A stretch of 64,000 nucleotides of DNA from Planctomycetota bacterium (GTDB taxonomy: Bacteria > Planctomycetota > UBA8742 > UBA2392), in the NCBI GenBank assembly GCA_019186845.1, contig JABARW010000019.1, forward strand, positions 65,790 to 129,789, in the 5' to 3' direction. Positions 1 through 7,161 of this stretch are shown here, piece by piece. Both the position numbers and the translations under genes were made by a program. The notes under the pieces are model-generated. The model saw only the letters and a program-made list of their open reading frames with translations, had not been told where the DNA came from and ran no database searches. Numbering within the stretch: the stretch's first letter is position 1; each line of letters begins with the position of its first letter.

Positions 1-30
1 TGTAAGCCATTGCGACGCTTGCTTTTATGC

Positions 31-107
31 TGGTAGCTGGGGCCGGACTCGAACCGGCGACCTAGGGCTTATGAAACCCTCGCTCTAACCGACTGAGCTA
101 CCCAGCC
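31..107 (-). tRNA. tRNA-Met (CAU anticodon)
   Basis: A 77-nt cloverleaf can be folded on the minus strand: acceptor GGCTGGG pairs with CCCAGCT (the first pair is G-U), D stem GCTC/GAGC, anticodon stem AGGGT/GCCCT around loop TTCATAA (anticodon CAT), T arm GCCGG-TTCGAGT-CCGGC, and an encoded CCA end. The acceptor starts with a G-U pair and not the C1xA72 mismatch of initiators, so elongator Met is favoured. A tRNA-Ile2 whose CAU is modified to lysidine cannot be fully excluded by sequence alone. Confidence 0.93.
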
Positions 108-357
108 ACGGGTCTCGCCGCGGGCCTCTGGCGCGTCTGGGCGCTCAAGAAGACCCGGCGTGGCGCGGAAAGGTAGCGTTGGGCCGCCCTTCGCGCAAGG
201 GGGAGCCCAGTGGCCCAGTCGCATCCCATCTGCGTGCCGCGACATCGCTGGAACTGTGCGATGTCCCCATGATCCAGCAGACTGCCGACGGCAAGATGTC
301 CGCGCCACCTGAGAGTCTGAAGGCTTCCGGGCAATCCCCCTTCAACCTCGACCCGCA

Positions 358-389
358 AAACAAAACCGGGGCGGAAGTCCGCCCCGGTT
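358..389 (-). terminator. Intrinsic terminator of the secreted-protein gene
   Basis: A 12-bp GC-rich inverted repeat (364-375 with 378-389) is followed on the minus strand by TTTTGTTTTG. It sits about 20 bases past the stop codon of the gene at 409-1161. The rest of 108-357, between the tRNA and this hairpin, shows no gene or clear signal. Confidence 0.75.
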
Positions 390-408
390 AGCTTGAGATA
401 ATGCCGCG

Positions 409-1161
409 CTAGCTGATTACGAAGCGCTTGCGCAGACGGCGCAGGGTACGGGGCAGGATGGCCGCCATGGCACCTATGGCAGCGAGCCACAGGCCCGCAG
501 GACTGCCGTCGCCGTCGCTGGCCACGCAGCCGGAATCATCACCGCCGACCTTGGGCACTGTCATGGCCGCGGTCGCGGTAATCGTGCTGGCGCTGACGGT
601 GTCCTGCATCGTGATGGTCAAAATGTAGTCGCGCGGGCTGGTGTCCACTGTGGGCAGCCACTTGGTTACCAGCAGAAACAGGCTCAGTTCCGTGCCCGCC
701 GGAATCGTGACGCTGGCGGCCGTGCCGTGAATGAACTGGGCAACAAGGCCGGGGTCGGCGGTTTCCGGCTTCGTTGTCACATCTTTCTTCGGCCGGCTGG
801 TGATCGCGATAGTATTTGTCGTGACCGTGATGTCGTTGGCCGAGTCATTGCGCAGGTAGGCCAAATCATGGGTCGTGGTGCCGCCCATGGCGAAGAACTC
901 CGCCGACACGCGCGGCAGGTCATTGTGGTAGGGACGGCCATTGCCGTAGGCGTTGTTCGGCGCCACGCCCGCGGGCGGAATGGGGCCGCCGCCGGCCGGC
1001 GTCGGGGGCGGAATGTCCGCCGGAAGGGCCGCAATTACCGGCCCCACATCGGCCGCTGTGGGCTCATGGAGCACCTGGGTTACGCGGTACTGCGCGCTGG
1101 CCACTCCACAGAACAATGCCGCCAGGCACGCCACTGCAATGCACGAAAGTACGCGAGGCAT
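409..1161 (-). CDS. Secreted protein with C-terminal Cys/TM/basic anchor
   Basis: Product of 250 residues with no recognised enzymatic domain. The start is the ATG preceded by GGAGGG seven bases upstream; it begins a clear Sec signal peptide (MPRVLSCIAVACLAALF, cleavage near VASA-Q). The mature part is Thr/Ala/Pro-rich and beta-like with a proline-rich stretch near residues 45-65. The C-terminus has the layout of a bacterial sorting tag: a short Gly/Asp-rich linker with a single Cys (DDSGCVAS), one hydrophobic helix, and a strongly basic tail (RTLRRLRKR). This resembles MYXO-CTERM-type tripartite signals, though I cannot assign the family. It is probably exported and surface anchored. It is transcribed alone and followed by a good terminator. 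Confidence 0.75.
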   Translation of the reverse strand: MPRVLSCIAVACLAALFCGVASAQYRVTQVLHEPTAADVGPVIAALPADIPPPTPAGGGPIPPAGVAPNNAYGNGRPYHNDLPRVSAEFFAMGGTTTHDLAYLRNDSANDITVTTNTIAITSRPKKDVTTKPETADPGLVAQFIHGTAASVTIPAGTELSLFLLVTKWLPTVDTSPRDYILTITMQDTVSASTITATAAMTVPKVGGDDSGCVASDGDGSPAGLWLAAIGAMAAILPRTLRRLRKRFVIS

Positions 1162-1379
1162 GAACCCTCCGATGAAACCTGAGCGCAAAAGCGCAGCAAC
1201 CGGGGCGTGCGGGGGAACGGCAATGATACGCATGCCGCACCGCGCCGACAATCCCCAAAAGGCGCGGCTACCGGCACACCATTTCTACGCGTAGAAGGCA
1301 ATGTAAGGGGGTCTGGGGCGAGACGCAAGCAGGAAAGAGACGGCGTGCTCTTAGTCGCTCTGGGCACGGCACATTTCGG

Positions 1380-1406
1380 TTGACTGCCCTTAGCGCCTGC
1401 TAGAAT
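1380..1406 (+). promoter_or_regulatory. Candidate sigma-70-type promoter
   Basis: TTGACT and TAGAAT (each 5 of 6 to consensus) are separated by 15 bases, slightly short of the preferred 16-18. They lie about 80 bases before the radical SAM start, in the otherwise empty 1162-1484 intergenic region, and point towards the radical SAM-lpxB operon. This is a match by eye only. Confidence 0.4.
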
Positions 1407-1484
1407 GCCCCATCGTTAGCGTCCACTAATTAGTGAACGCCGTGAACACCGGGAGAGGTGCAGGCCGAAGTCTGGCCCGCAGAG

Positions 1485-2360
1485 ATGGGTACGCCCAGAC
1501 ACGCCATCCTTAGCGATCATGCAAGGCAGTTCGACGAACTGCGCTTTGCCTATCCCGTTGTCAGCCGTCGCTCCAAGGGCCTGTCTATCGGTGTAAACGT
1601 AAACCCGGACAAGGTCTGCAATTTCCACTGCCTGTATTGCCAGGTGGACCGCGCGGTGCCGCCGCGGGACCATGCCGTGGATTTTGATCAGATGGTCGAG
1701 GAAGTCGAATTCCTGCTGGGGCTGGCGCAGAGCGGGCGGATCTGGCAGCACTCCCGCTTCAAGGCGACGCCCCAAGAGCTGCGCCGTGTCAATGACATCG
1801 CATTCTCCGGCGATGGCGAGCCGACGACCTACGAGCGGCTGGGCGAGGCCATCGAGCAAGTGAGCCAGTTGCGGGCCGCCCGGGGCCTGGCGGATTTGAA
1901 GATCATCGTCATCACCAATGCGAGCCGGCTGGGAGAGCCCGAGGTCATCCGGGCGCTGGAGGGCCTCAAGGGCGGCGCCTACGAGATCTGGGCCAAGCTC
2001 GATGCCGGCACCCAGGGCTGGTTTGAGAAAGTGGATGGCAGCGGTCTGCCTCTGCGGCAGATCGTGCGGAACATCATCGCGGCGGGTCAGAAGCTGGACC
2101 TGACGATTCAGAGCCTGTTTCCGACTTTGGGCGGGCAGGGCCCCAGCGAAGTAGAGATTGGCGCCTATATCGGCCGCCTGAACGAGATATTGAAAGCCGG
2201 CGCGAGGCTGAAGTTCATTCAGGTGTACACGACGGCGCGCCGCCCTGCCGACGATTCGGTGGGAGTGCTGCCTGACGAGCGCCTGGATGAAATCGTGGCG
2301 CGGGTGCGGCGTGAAGTGCCGGTGGCCGTGGAAGGGTTCTACGGCCGGAACTGGGAGTAA
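1485..2360 (+). CDS. Radical SAM protein, TYW1-like COG0731 family
   Basis: Product of 291 residues. The [4Fe-4S]/SAM motif CNFHCLYC (CX3CX2C) is near residues 44-51, preceded by YPVVSRRSKGLSIGVN and followed by DIAFSGDGEPT, the SAM-contact GGE-like element. This arrangement is typical of the wyosine-synthetase-related COG0731 radical SAM proteins, whose bacterial members mostly have no assigned substrate. An upstream GTG at 1458 is in frame and adds nine residues, but its GGGAGAG sits almost against the codon; ATG 1485 fits the family N-terminus better although its ribosome-binding site is weak. The stop lies two bases before the next small gene, so the two are in one operon with lpxB. Confidence 0.85.
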   Translation: MGTPRHAILSDHARQFDELRFAYPVVSRRSKGLSIGVNVNPDKVCNFHCLYCQVDRAVPPRDHAVDFDQMVEEVEFLLGLAQSGRIWQHSRFKATPQELRRVNDIAFSGDGEPTTYERLGEAIEQVSQLRAARGLADLKIIVITNASRLGEPEVIRALEGLKGGAYEIWAKLDAGTQGWFEKVDGSGLPLRQIVRNIIAAGQKLDLTIQSLFPTLGGQGPSEVEIGAYIGRLNEILKAGARLKFIQVYTTARRPADDSVGVLPDERLDEIVARVRREVPVAVEGFYGRNWE

Positions 2361-2362
2361 CG

Positions 2363-2512
2363 GTGCTGGCAATCGAAGCGGGAGATGTCGTAGGCTTGAT
2401 TGCCAAAACCGTTTCAATCGCGGCAGGTGTCGTCCTTGCGTTGTATCTCATGCGCAGGTTTTCGAGAACGCCTCGCGAAGTCGAGCAGGGCCAGGAAGCC
2501 GAGAAGAAATGA
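2363..2512 (+). CDS. Small single-pass membrane protein (49 aa)
   Basis: A GTG start with GGGAG five bases upstream opens a 49-codon frame ending in TGA that overlaps the lpxB ATG (ATGA). The product has an acidic N-terminus, one hydrophobic helix around TVSIAAGVVLALYL (about residues 17-30), an RR dyad, and a charged tail rich in Glu, Gln and Lys. It starts two bases after the radical SAM stop, so it is translationally linked on both sides. No family recognised. The position between two cytoplasmic or peripheral enzymes suggests a membrane-tethering or regulatory microprotein, but that is inference. It could also be a fortuitous leader that couples lpxB translation. Confidence 0.6.
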   Translation: MLAIEAGDVVGLIAKTVSIAAGVVLALYLMRRFSRTPREVEQGQEAEKK

Positions 2513-3714
2513 GACCACGCGTATTCATCGTTGCCACGGAAAGCAGCGGAGACAACTACGGCTCGCTGCTTGCGCGCCAGTTCCGCGAATTGCGCCCCGA
2601 TCTTGAGATCTACGGCATCGGTGGCAACAAGATGGAGAATGCCGGCGTCCGCCTCTTCCGCAACATGCTGGAACATTCGGCCGTCGGCCTGGTCGAGGTC
2701 GTGCGCAGCCTGAGGTTCTTCCTCGATTCGATGGATGAACTCGTCCGCAAGGCCAGGGAGCTGAAGCCCGAAGTCGTCGTACTCATTGATTCGCCGGATT
2801 TCAACCTGCGCATGGCGCCCCGTTTCAAGGCCCTGGGTATTCCCGTGGTCTATTACGTCAGCCCCCAGCTCTGGGCCTGGCGCGAGGGTCGCGTCGAGCA
2901 GATTCGCAAGTACGTCGACCGCATGCTCGTCATCTTCCCCTTTGAGGTCGATTTCTACGCCAAGCATGGCATCGAGGCCCGCTTCGTCGGACACCCGCTG
3001 CTCGACCTCATCGACGCCGAGAAAATCAAGAAAGGGGCCGAGCTGCTGCGGCGCGGCTTCAAAATTCCTGACAAATGCCGTGTTGTGGGCCTCTTCCCCG
3101 GCTCACGCAAGGGCGAGGTCAACCGGCTGATGCCGCGCATGCTCGCGGCGGCGCGCGAGTTGCACAGCCGGGACAAGAACATTGTGTTCGCCGTGGGCTG
3201 CTCGCCCTGGTTCAACCCGGACCGCTACAAGCAGGCCATTCGCGGCTACGAAGACCTGCCCCTGCGCGGGGTGCATGGCCGAAGCCACGAGGTGATGCGG
3301 CTGTCTGACTTTGCCATGGTGTGCAGCGGGACAGCCACCGTGGAAACAGCCATTGTCGGCACTCCCATGCTCTGTACTTATCGAATGGCGTGGACAAGCG
3401 CGATTCTGGCGGGCCTGCTGGTGAATTACGAGTTTGCCTGCATGGTCAACATTCTTGCGGGCAAGTTGGTGGTCCCGGAGCTGTTGCAGTGGCAGGCCGA
3501 ACCTTTGACCATGGCCTTGATTGCCCGTGAAGCCATGGACACCGGCGCGCCCAAGCAGCGCGAAGAACTGCGCAAGGTTGTCGAGACGCTGGGTGGTGCG
3601 GGGGCCTCGCGGCGCGCCGCCGAGCAGGCTCTTTCCGTGGCCGGGCTTCGGCCGGTCAGTCGCCCGATTTCCGCTGAAGTTCCGGCGCTGCAGGTGGCGG
3701 CCCGCCCGGCGTGA
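2509..3714 (+). CDS. lpxB: Lipid-A-disaccharide synthase
   Basis: Product of 401 residues, normal for LpxB. It condenses UDP-2,3-diacylglucosamine with lipid X to make lipid A disaccharide at the inner membrane. N-terminal VATESSGDNYGS corresponds to the family's AGExSGD element (the GE is changed to TES here), followed by IYGIGGNKM, SPQLWAWREGR, LFPGSRKGEV (GT-B donor-site motif) and CSGTATVETA, all LpxB hallmarks. The frame is open upstream, but the ATG at the ATGA overlap with the 49-residue gene gives the family N-terminus. The last 20 or so residues are Pro/Ala-rich and not conserved. Convergent with waaA, so two lipid A/Kdo steps meet tail to tail. Confidence 0.95.
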   Translation: MRPRVFIVATESSGDNYGSLLARQFRELRPDLEIYGIGGNKMENAGVRLFRNMLEHSAVGLVEVVRSLRFFLDSMDELVRKARELKPEVVVLIDSPDFNLRMAPRFKALGIPVVYYVSPQLWAWREGRVEQIRKYVDRMLVIFPFEVDFYAKHGIEARFVGHPLLDLIDAEKIKKGAELLRRGFKIPDKCRVVGLFPGSRKGEVNRLMPRMLAAARELHSRDKNIVFAVGCSPWFNPDRYKQAIRGYEDLPLRGVHGRSHEVMRLSDFAMVCSGTATVETAIVGTPMLCTYRMAWTSAILAGLLVNYEFACMVNILAGKLVVPELLQWQAEPLTMALIAREAMDTGAPKQREELRKVVETLGGAGASRRAAEQALSVAGLRPVSRPISAEVPALQVAARPA

Positions 3715-3721
3715 TGCAGGC

Positions 3722-5254
3722 CTATGGCCCGACTTCAGCCTTCGCGGGCAGCAATCCCTCAATCAGAGCCATGTAACGCGCCAGCGCTCCACGTGAGGCC
3801 AGCAGTCGCGCCTGGCCTGCACTGCCCAGGGCTTCGCGGGCAGCGCTATCAGCGAGCAGGCGGGTGATCTCGCGCTCGAGCTCAGCGGCGTCCTGCACAC
3901 GCAGGGCGCCCCGGACATCGAGCAGCTCCCGGACCGTGGCCTTGAAATTGTCTGTGTGCGGGCCAAAGAGTGTGGCCTTGCCCAGGGCTACGGGCTCGGC
4001 CATGTTCTGGCCCCCGTGCCTGATGAGCGAGCCGCCCACGAACACGACGTCGGCCAGGGCATAGACCAGCGCCAGCTCTCCCACGGTATCGAGCAGGATC
4101 ACAGCGTCGCGCAAGGCGGGCTTTTGGGGCGAGAGTTCGCTGCGGTTGACCCAGGGCAAGCCTGCGCGCGTGAGCAGTTCACGCACGCTCGCATAGCGCT
4201 CCGGATGGCGCGGCACCAGCAGGCAGCGGACCCCCAGGCGCGGGAGCATGTCCACGATGGCTTCGTGCTCGCCGGGGTGGGTGCTGCCGCAGACCAGCAG
4301 GCGCTGTCCGGGCTGGATGGAGAACAGGGCGCGGAACTGGGCCACGCGGGCAAGGTCCACTTCGCCCTTGAGGGAGTCATACTTGAGGTTGCCCGAAATG
4401 CTGACGGGGGCCGGCGTCATCTCTACACCGTAGACGCGCGGGCGGCCCTGCACAAACTCCAGAGGGCGGTGAGGCTTGAGTTCGGATCGCCGCTCGGGAT
4501 CAAACGTGCGGGGCAGGGGCACACTGCTCTGGTTCTCGGCCGCGACAAGGTATTCATCGAGGTGCTCCTGCCAATGGCGGCGCGCCTCAAATGAAAGGTC
4601 TTGGGCGCTGATCCACCAGCGGCCGTCACCATCCTGAAGCCAGAGACGGTTGCGCCAGCGGGGCGCGTGCGAGCAGAGTTCGGCCGCTCGCGCGGCGTAT
4701 GTTTCATCCTGCATGGCCCAGTGCGAAATGGCACCAAAGGCACGGGCCAGCAGCGGCGCAAAGCGCCGATAGCTGCGAAAGCTACGGTCGCTGATGCGGC
4801 CGTTGGCGAGCAGCACGGGAACTCCGGCGCTCTCTGCGTGCATCAGCCAGTTGGGCCAGAGTTCCAGCTCCATCAGGATGATGAGCGCCGGGCGCAGCCG
4901 CTTGAAGAAGCGCGCCACCACCCAGGAAAGATCGAGGGGCGAGTAGCAGTGATAGACCCCCGGAAGCTCCCTGCGCGCGATTTCGGCGGCCGTGCGCGTG
5001 GTGTAAGTGACCACCAGCTCATATTGCGGGAAGCGCTCACGCAAAGCCTTGATCAGAGGGCGCGAGGCCAGCAGCTCGCCCACGCTGACGGCATGGAGCC
5101 ATATGCTCTGGCCCTCGCGCTCACGAAAGGGAATGTCACCCAGGCGTTGAGAGAGGCCGGCGCGGTACTTGCGCGTCGTCAGCGCCATGAAGAAATACCA
5201 GGGCGAAATCAGCGCCCCCGCCAGCAGATAGCCCAGATTGAAGAGCCACTTCAT
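3722..5254 (-). CDS. waaA: Kdo transferase with an internal insertion
   Basis: Product of 510 residues against about 425 for typical WaaA/KdtA. It transfers Kdo from CMP-Kdo to lipid A precursor at the inner membrane. The N-terminal hydrophobic helix is followed by IWLHAVSVGE (catalytic Glu region), TTRTAAEI, LMELELWPNW and LANGRISDRS; the C-terminal half has ISGNLKYDS, CGSTHPGEHE, LVPRHPER, and GGSLIRHGGQNMAEP for CMP-Kdo. Between roughly residues 193 and 280, just before GNLKYDS, lie about 85 extra residues with several Trp and Arg, at the junction of the two Rossmann domains. The start has AGAAGG just upstream. Number of Kdo units added cannot be predicted. Confidence 0.93.
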   Translation of the reverse strand: MKWLFNLGYLLAGALISPWYFFMALTTRKYRAGLSQRLGDIPFREREGQSIWLHAVSVGELLASRPLIKALRERFPQYELVVTYTTRTAAEIARRELPGVYHCYSPLDLSWVVARFFKRLRPALIILMELELWPNWLMHAESAGVPVLLANGRISDRSFRSYRRFAPLLARAFGAISHWAMQDETYAARAAELCSHAPRWRNRLWLQDGDGRWWISAQDLSFEARRHWQEHLDEYLVAAENQSSVPLPRTFDPERRSELKPHRPLEFVQGRPRVYGVEMTPAPVSISGNLKYDSLKGEVDLARVAQFRALFSIQPGQRLLVCGSTHPGEHEAIVDMLPRLGVRCLLVPRHPERYASVRELLTRAGLPWVNRSELSPQKPALRDAVILLDTVGELALVYALADVVFVGGSLIRHGGQNMAEPVALGKATLFGPHTDNFKATVRELLDVRGALRVQDAAELEREITRLLADSAAREALGSAGQARLLASRGALARYMALIEGLLPAKAEVGP

Positions 5255-5335
5255 GGCGGCCTTCTAGCAGAACGGCGCGGCTTTTTCAGGCGCTTGCTAC
5301 AATGCGCCCCCCTGAATATCCCCTCCTGTGCCGCC

Positions 5336-7042
5336 ATGCGTTCATTTCTGGCCCTGTCGCTGTTGTCGGCCCTGGTGTTGGCCGGCTGTGGCGGGGACGA
5401 CGACAAGAAGCAGAACCCCTCGCCCAAGGCCGTAACTGCGGCTGAAGTCCTGGGCCCGGCCGGCGGCTTGGCCCAGCCGGACGGCGGAGTGCCCGTCGCT
5501 CTGACCGTCTCAGGCAAGATTTCGTTTGAGCGCCTGTTGCCGACGCCGACTGGCCTTGGCGCTACGCCCGTGACGCAGAATGCGGCTCTGGTGCAGGTTG
5601 AAGTCGTGCGCCACGACGATTTCTCGGTGCTGCTGGCCCCCGCCGCCTTCGCAGATGCCAACGGCGACTACAGCATCAGCTTCTCGACGGACCGCGACTT
5701 CTTCGTGCGGGCCCGCGCGCGACTCAGCGCGGCCACGCTCGATTGCCGCGTGCTCCACAGCCAGATGGCGAGCCCGGTGGTCCATGCCGTATCCAGTGCC
5801 ATTGTCTCGCGGGCCCTGGGCAGCCAGACCGTGAACGTGACGGCGGGCCTTGCCTTGCCGCACCTGCGGGCGGGGGCTTTTGCGGCGCTGGATACGGCGC
5901 GCAAGCTGGCGCAGGCCGCGGCCTACTCCGGCAGCCCTGCTCTGGGGACGCTCGATCTTTACTGGGCGCCGGGCAACCTTGGTACGTCATTCATGCGCGA
6001 CCTTGGCGGGCAGCCCGTGCCCATCCTCGAAACGCGATTTGTAAACACCGGCCCCCTGGGCAATCCCGGCATTCTGGTGGGCGGCGGCGACTGGAACAAT
6101 GTCAGCGCCACGGATCACGACGAATTCGATGAAGCCGTCATCGCCCACGAGTTCGTCCACTTTCTCATGCGGGGCTTCTCGCGCGACAACAACTGGGGCG
6201 GGGCCCACAACGGAGAAGCCCTGACACCCAACGCAGCCTACGGAGAGGGGCTGCCCACTGGCCTGGGCTGCATCCTGCTGGGCGACAAGAACTACATTGA
6301 TACCCAGGGGCTTCCGCCCGCCAGTTCCGTACGCTTCAGCTTTGACTGCGAGAATCCCGCCTTCGTTGCGGGGGTGCCTTCGGCCGTCACCGGGGTCTCG
6401 GGATATCAGGCGGAGTTTGCGGTGGCGGCCGTGGTCTGGGACCTGCTCGACGGCGGAACCTCCAACCCGGCCTCCACGGACGGAGATCCCGTCGCTATTG
6501 CGCGCGACGGCTTTCTGCAGAGTTTCTACGCCCTGTCCGGCCGCACCGGAGCCTATGACCTGGTGTGGCTGGCGAGCCTGCTGCAGCAGTTGATCGACGA
6601 CGCCCGCCTCAACGCAGGCAATGCCCACACATTGGTCAGCCCCTACAACGCATCCTTCCCTCCGGCCGTAGCTGAACAATGGCCGCCGGCCCTGGCCCCC
6701 GCCGCCAATGAAACAGGCACGCTCAATGCCGCGTTGGGGCCCGGCGCAACGCCGGCCAACGCTGAACTGGGCCAGACGGCCAACGCTGTCTGGCGGATGG
6801 AACTGGCCGGACCCCAGAGCGTGACCCTGAATCTGACTGCTACGGCCGCAAGCTACAGCGCAACAGTCCACCAGCTTGACCTTTACGTCTACGATTTGGG
6901 CAACAACCTGGTGGCGAGCCAGCGTTCGGCGACGGCCAGCAAGACTTTGAGCATGAGCCTCGCAGCGGGTGTCTATATGGTGCGGGTGCATCATGCCGCA
7001 ACTAGCCCCGCCGCTTCAGGTTACACATTGACGCGTCCCTGA
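5336..7042 (+). CDS. Putative HExxH metallopeptidase lipoprotein
   Basis: Product of 568 residues. Lipoprotein signal peptide with lipobox LVLAGC (Cys about residue 17), then a Gly/Asp linker. A zinc-type HEFVH motif is at residues 271-275, in a context DEAVIAHEFVHFLM that fits a metallopeptidase helix; possible downstream ligands lie in NGEALTPNAAYGEGLPTG. The C-terminal 100 residues look like a pre-peptidase C-terminal beta domain (LDLYVYDLGNNLV, VYMVRVHH). Probably exported and lipid-anchored in the periplasm or outer membrane. Substrate unknown. A TACAAT element lies about 35 bases upstream but without a matching -35. Monocistronic by layout. Confidence 0.75.
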   Translation: MRSFLALSLLSALVLAGCGGDDDKKQNPSPKAVTAAEVLGPAGGLAQPDGGVPVALTVSGKISFERLLPTPTGLGATPVTQNAALVQVEVVRHDDFSVLLAPAAFADANGDYSISFSTDRDFFVRARARLSAATLDCRVLHSQMASPVVHAVSSAIVSRALGSQTVNVTAGLALPHLRAGAFAALDTARKLAQAAAYSGSPALGTLDLYWAPGNLGTSFMRDLGGQPVPILETRFVNTGPLGNPGILVGGGDWNNVSATDHDEFDEAVIAHEFVHFLMRGFSRDNNWGGAHNGEALTPNAAYGEGLPTGLGCILLGDKNYIDTQGLPPASSVRFSFDCENPAFVAGVPSAVTGVSGYQAEFAVAAVVWDLLDGGTSNPASTDGDPVAIARDGFLQSFYALSGRTGAYDLVWLASLLQQLIDDARLNAGNAHTLVSPYNASFPPAVAEQWPPALAPAANETGTLNAALGPGATPANAELGQTANAVWRMELAGPQSVTLNLTATAASYSATVHQLDLYVYDLGNNLVASQRSATASKTLSMSLAAGVYMVRVHHAATSPAASGYTLTRP

Positions 7043-7161
7043 TTCACGGGGTTCCCTCAAGGGGACAAAGGGCTGTCTTGGGGCTGGCAAGGCGCCATAC
7101 GATGGCTATCGTCCATGCTCCAAGTTTGGTTTGATGGGCATTCAGTTCAATTGACCGCACT

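Noticed and set aside
31-107. Initiator tRNA
   Set aside because: The first acceptor pair is G-U and the three G-C pairs of initiator anticodon stems are not present in the usual form.
1416-2417. Long open frame opposite the radical SAM gene
   Set aside because: Antisense shadow of a GC-rich gene; composition is His/Gln/Arg-rich without domain pattern, while the plus strand has a clear radical SAM motif.
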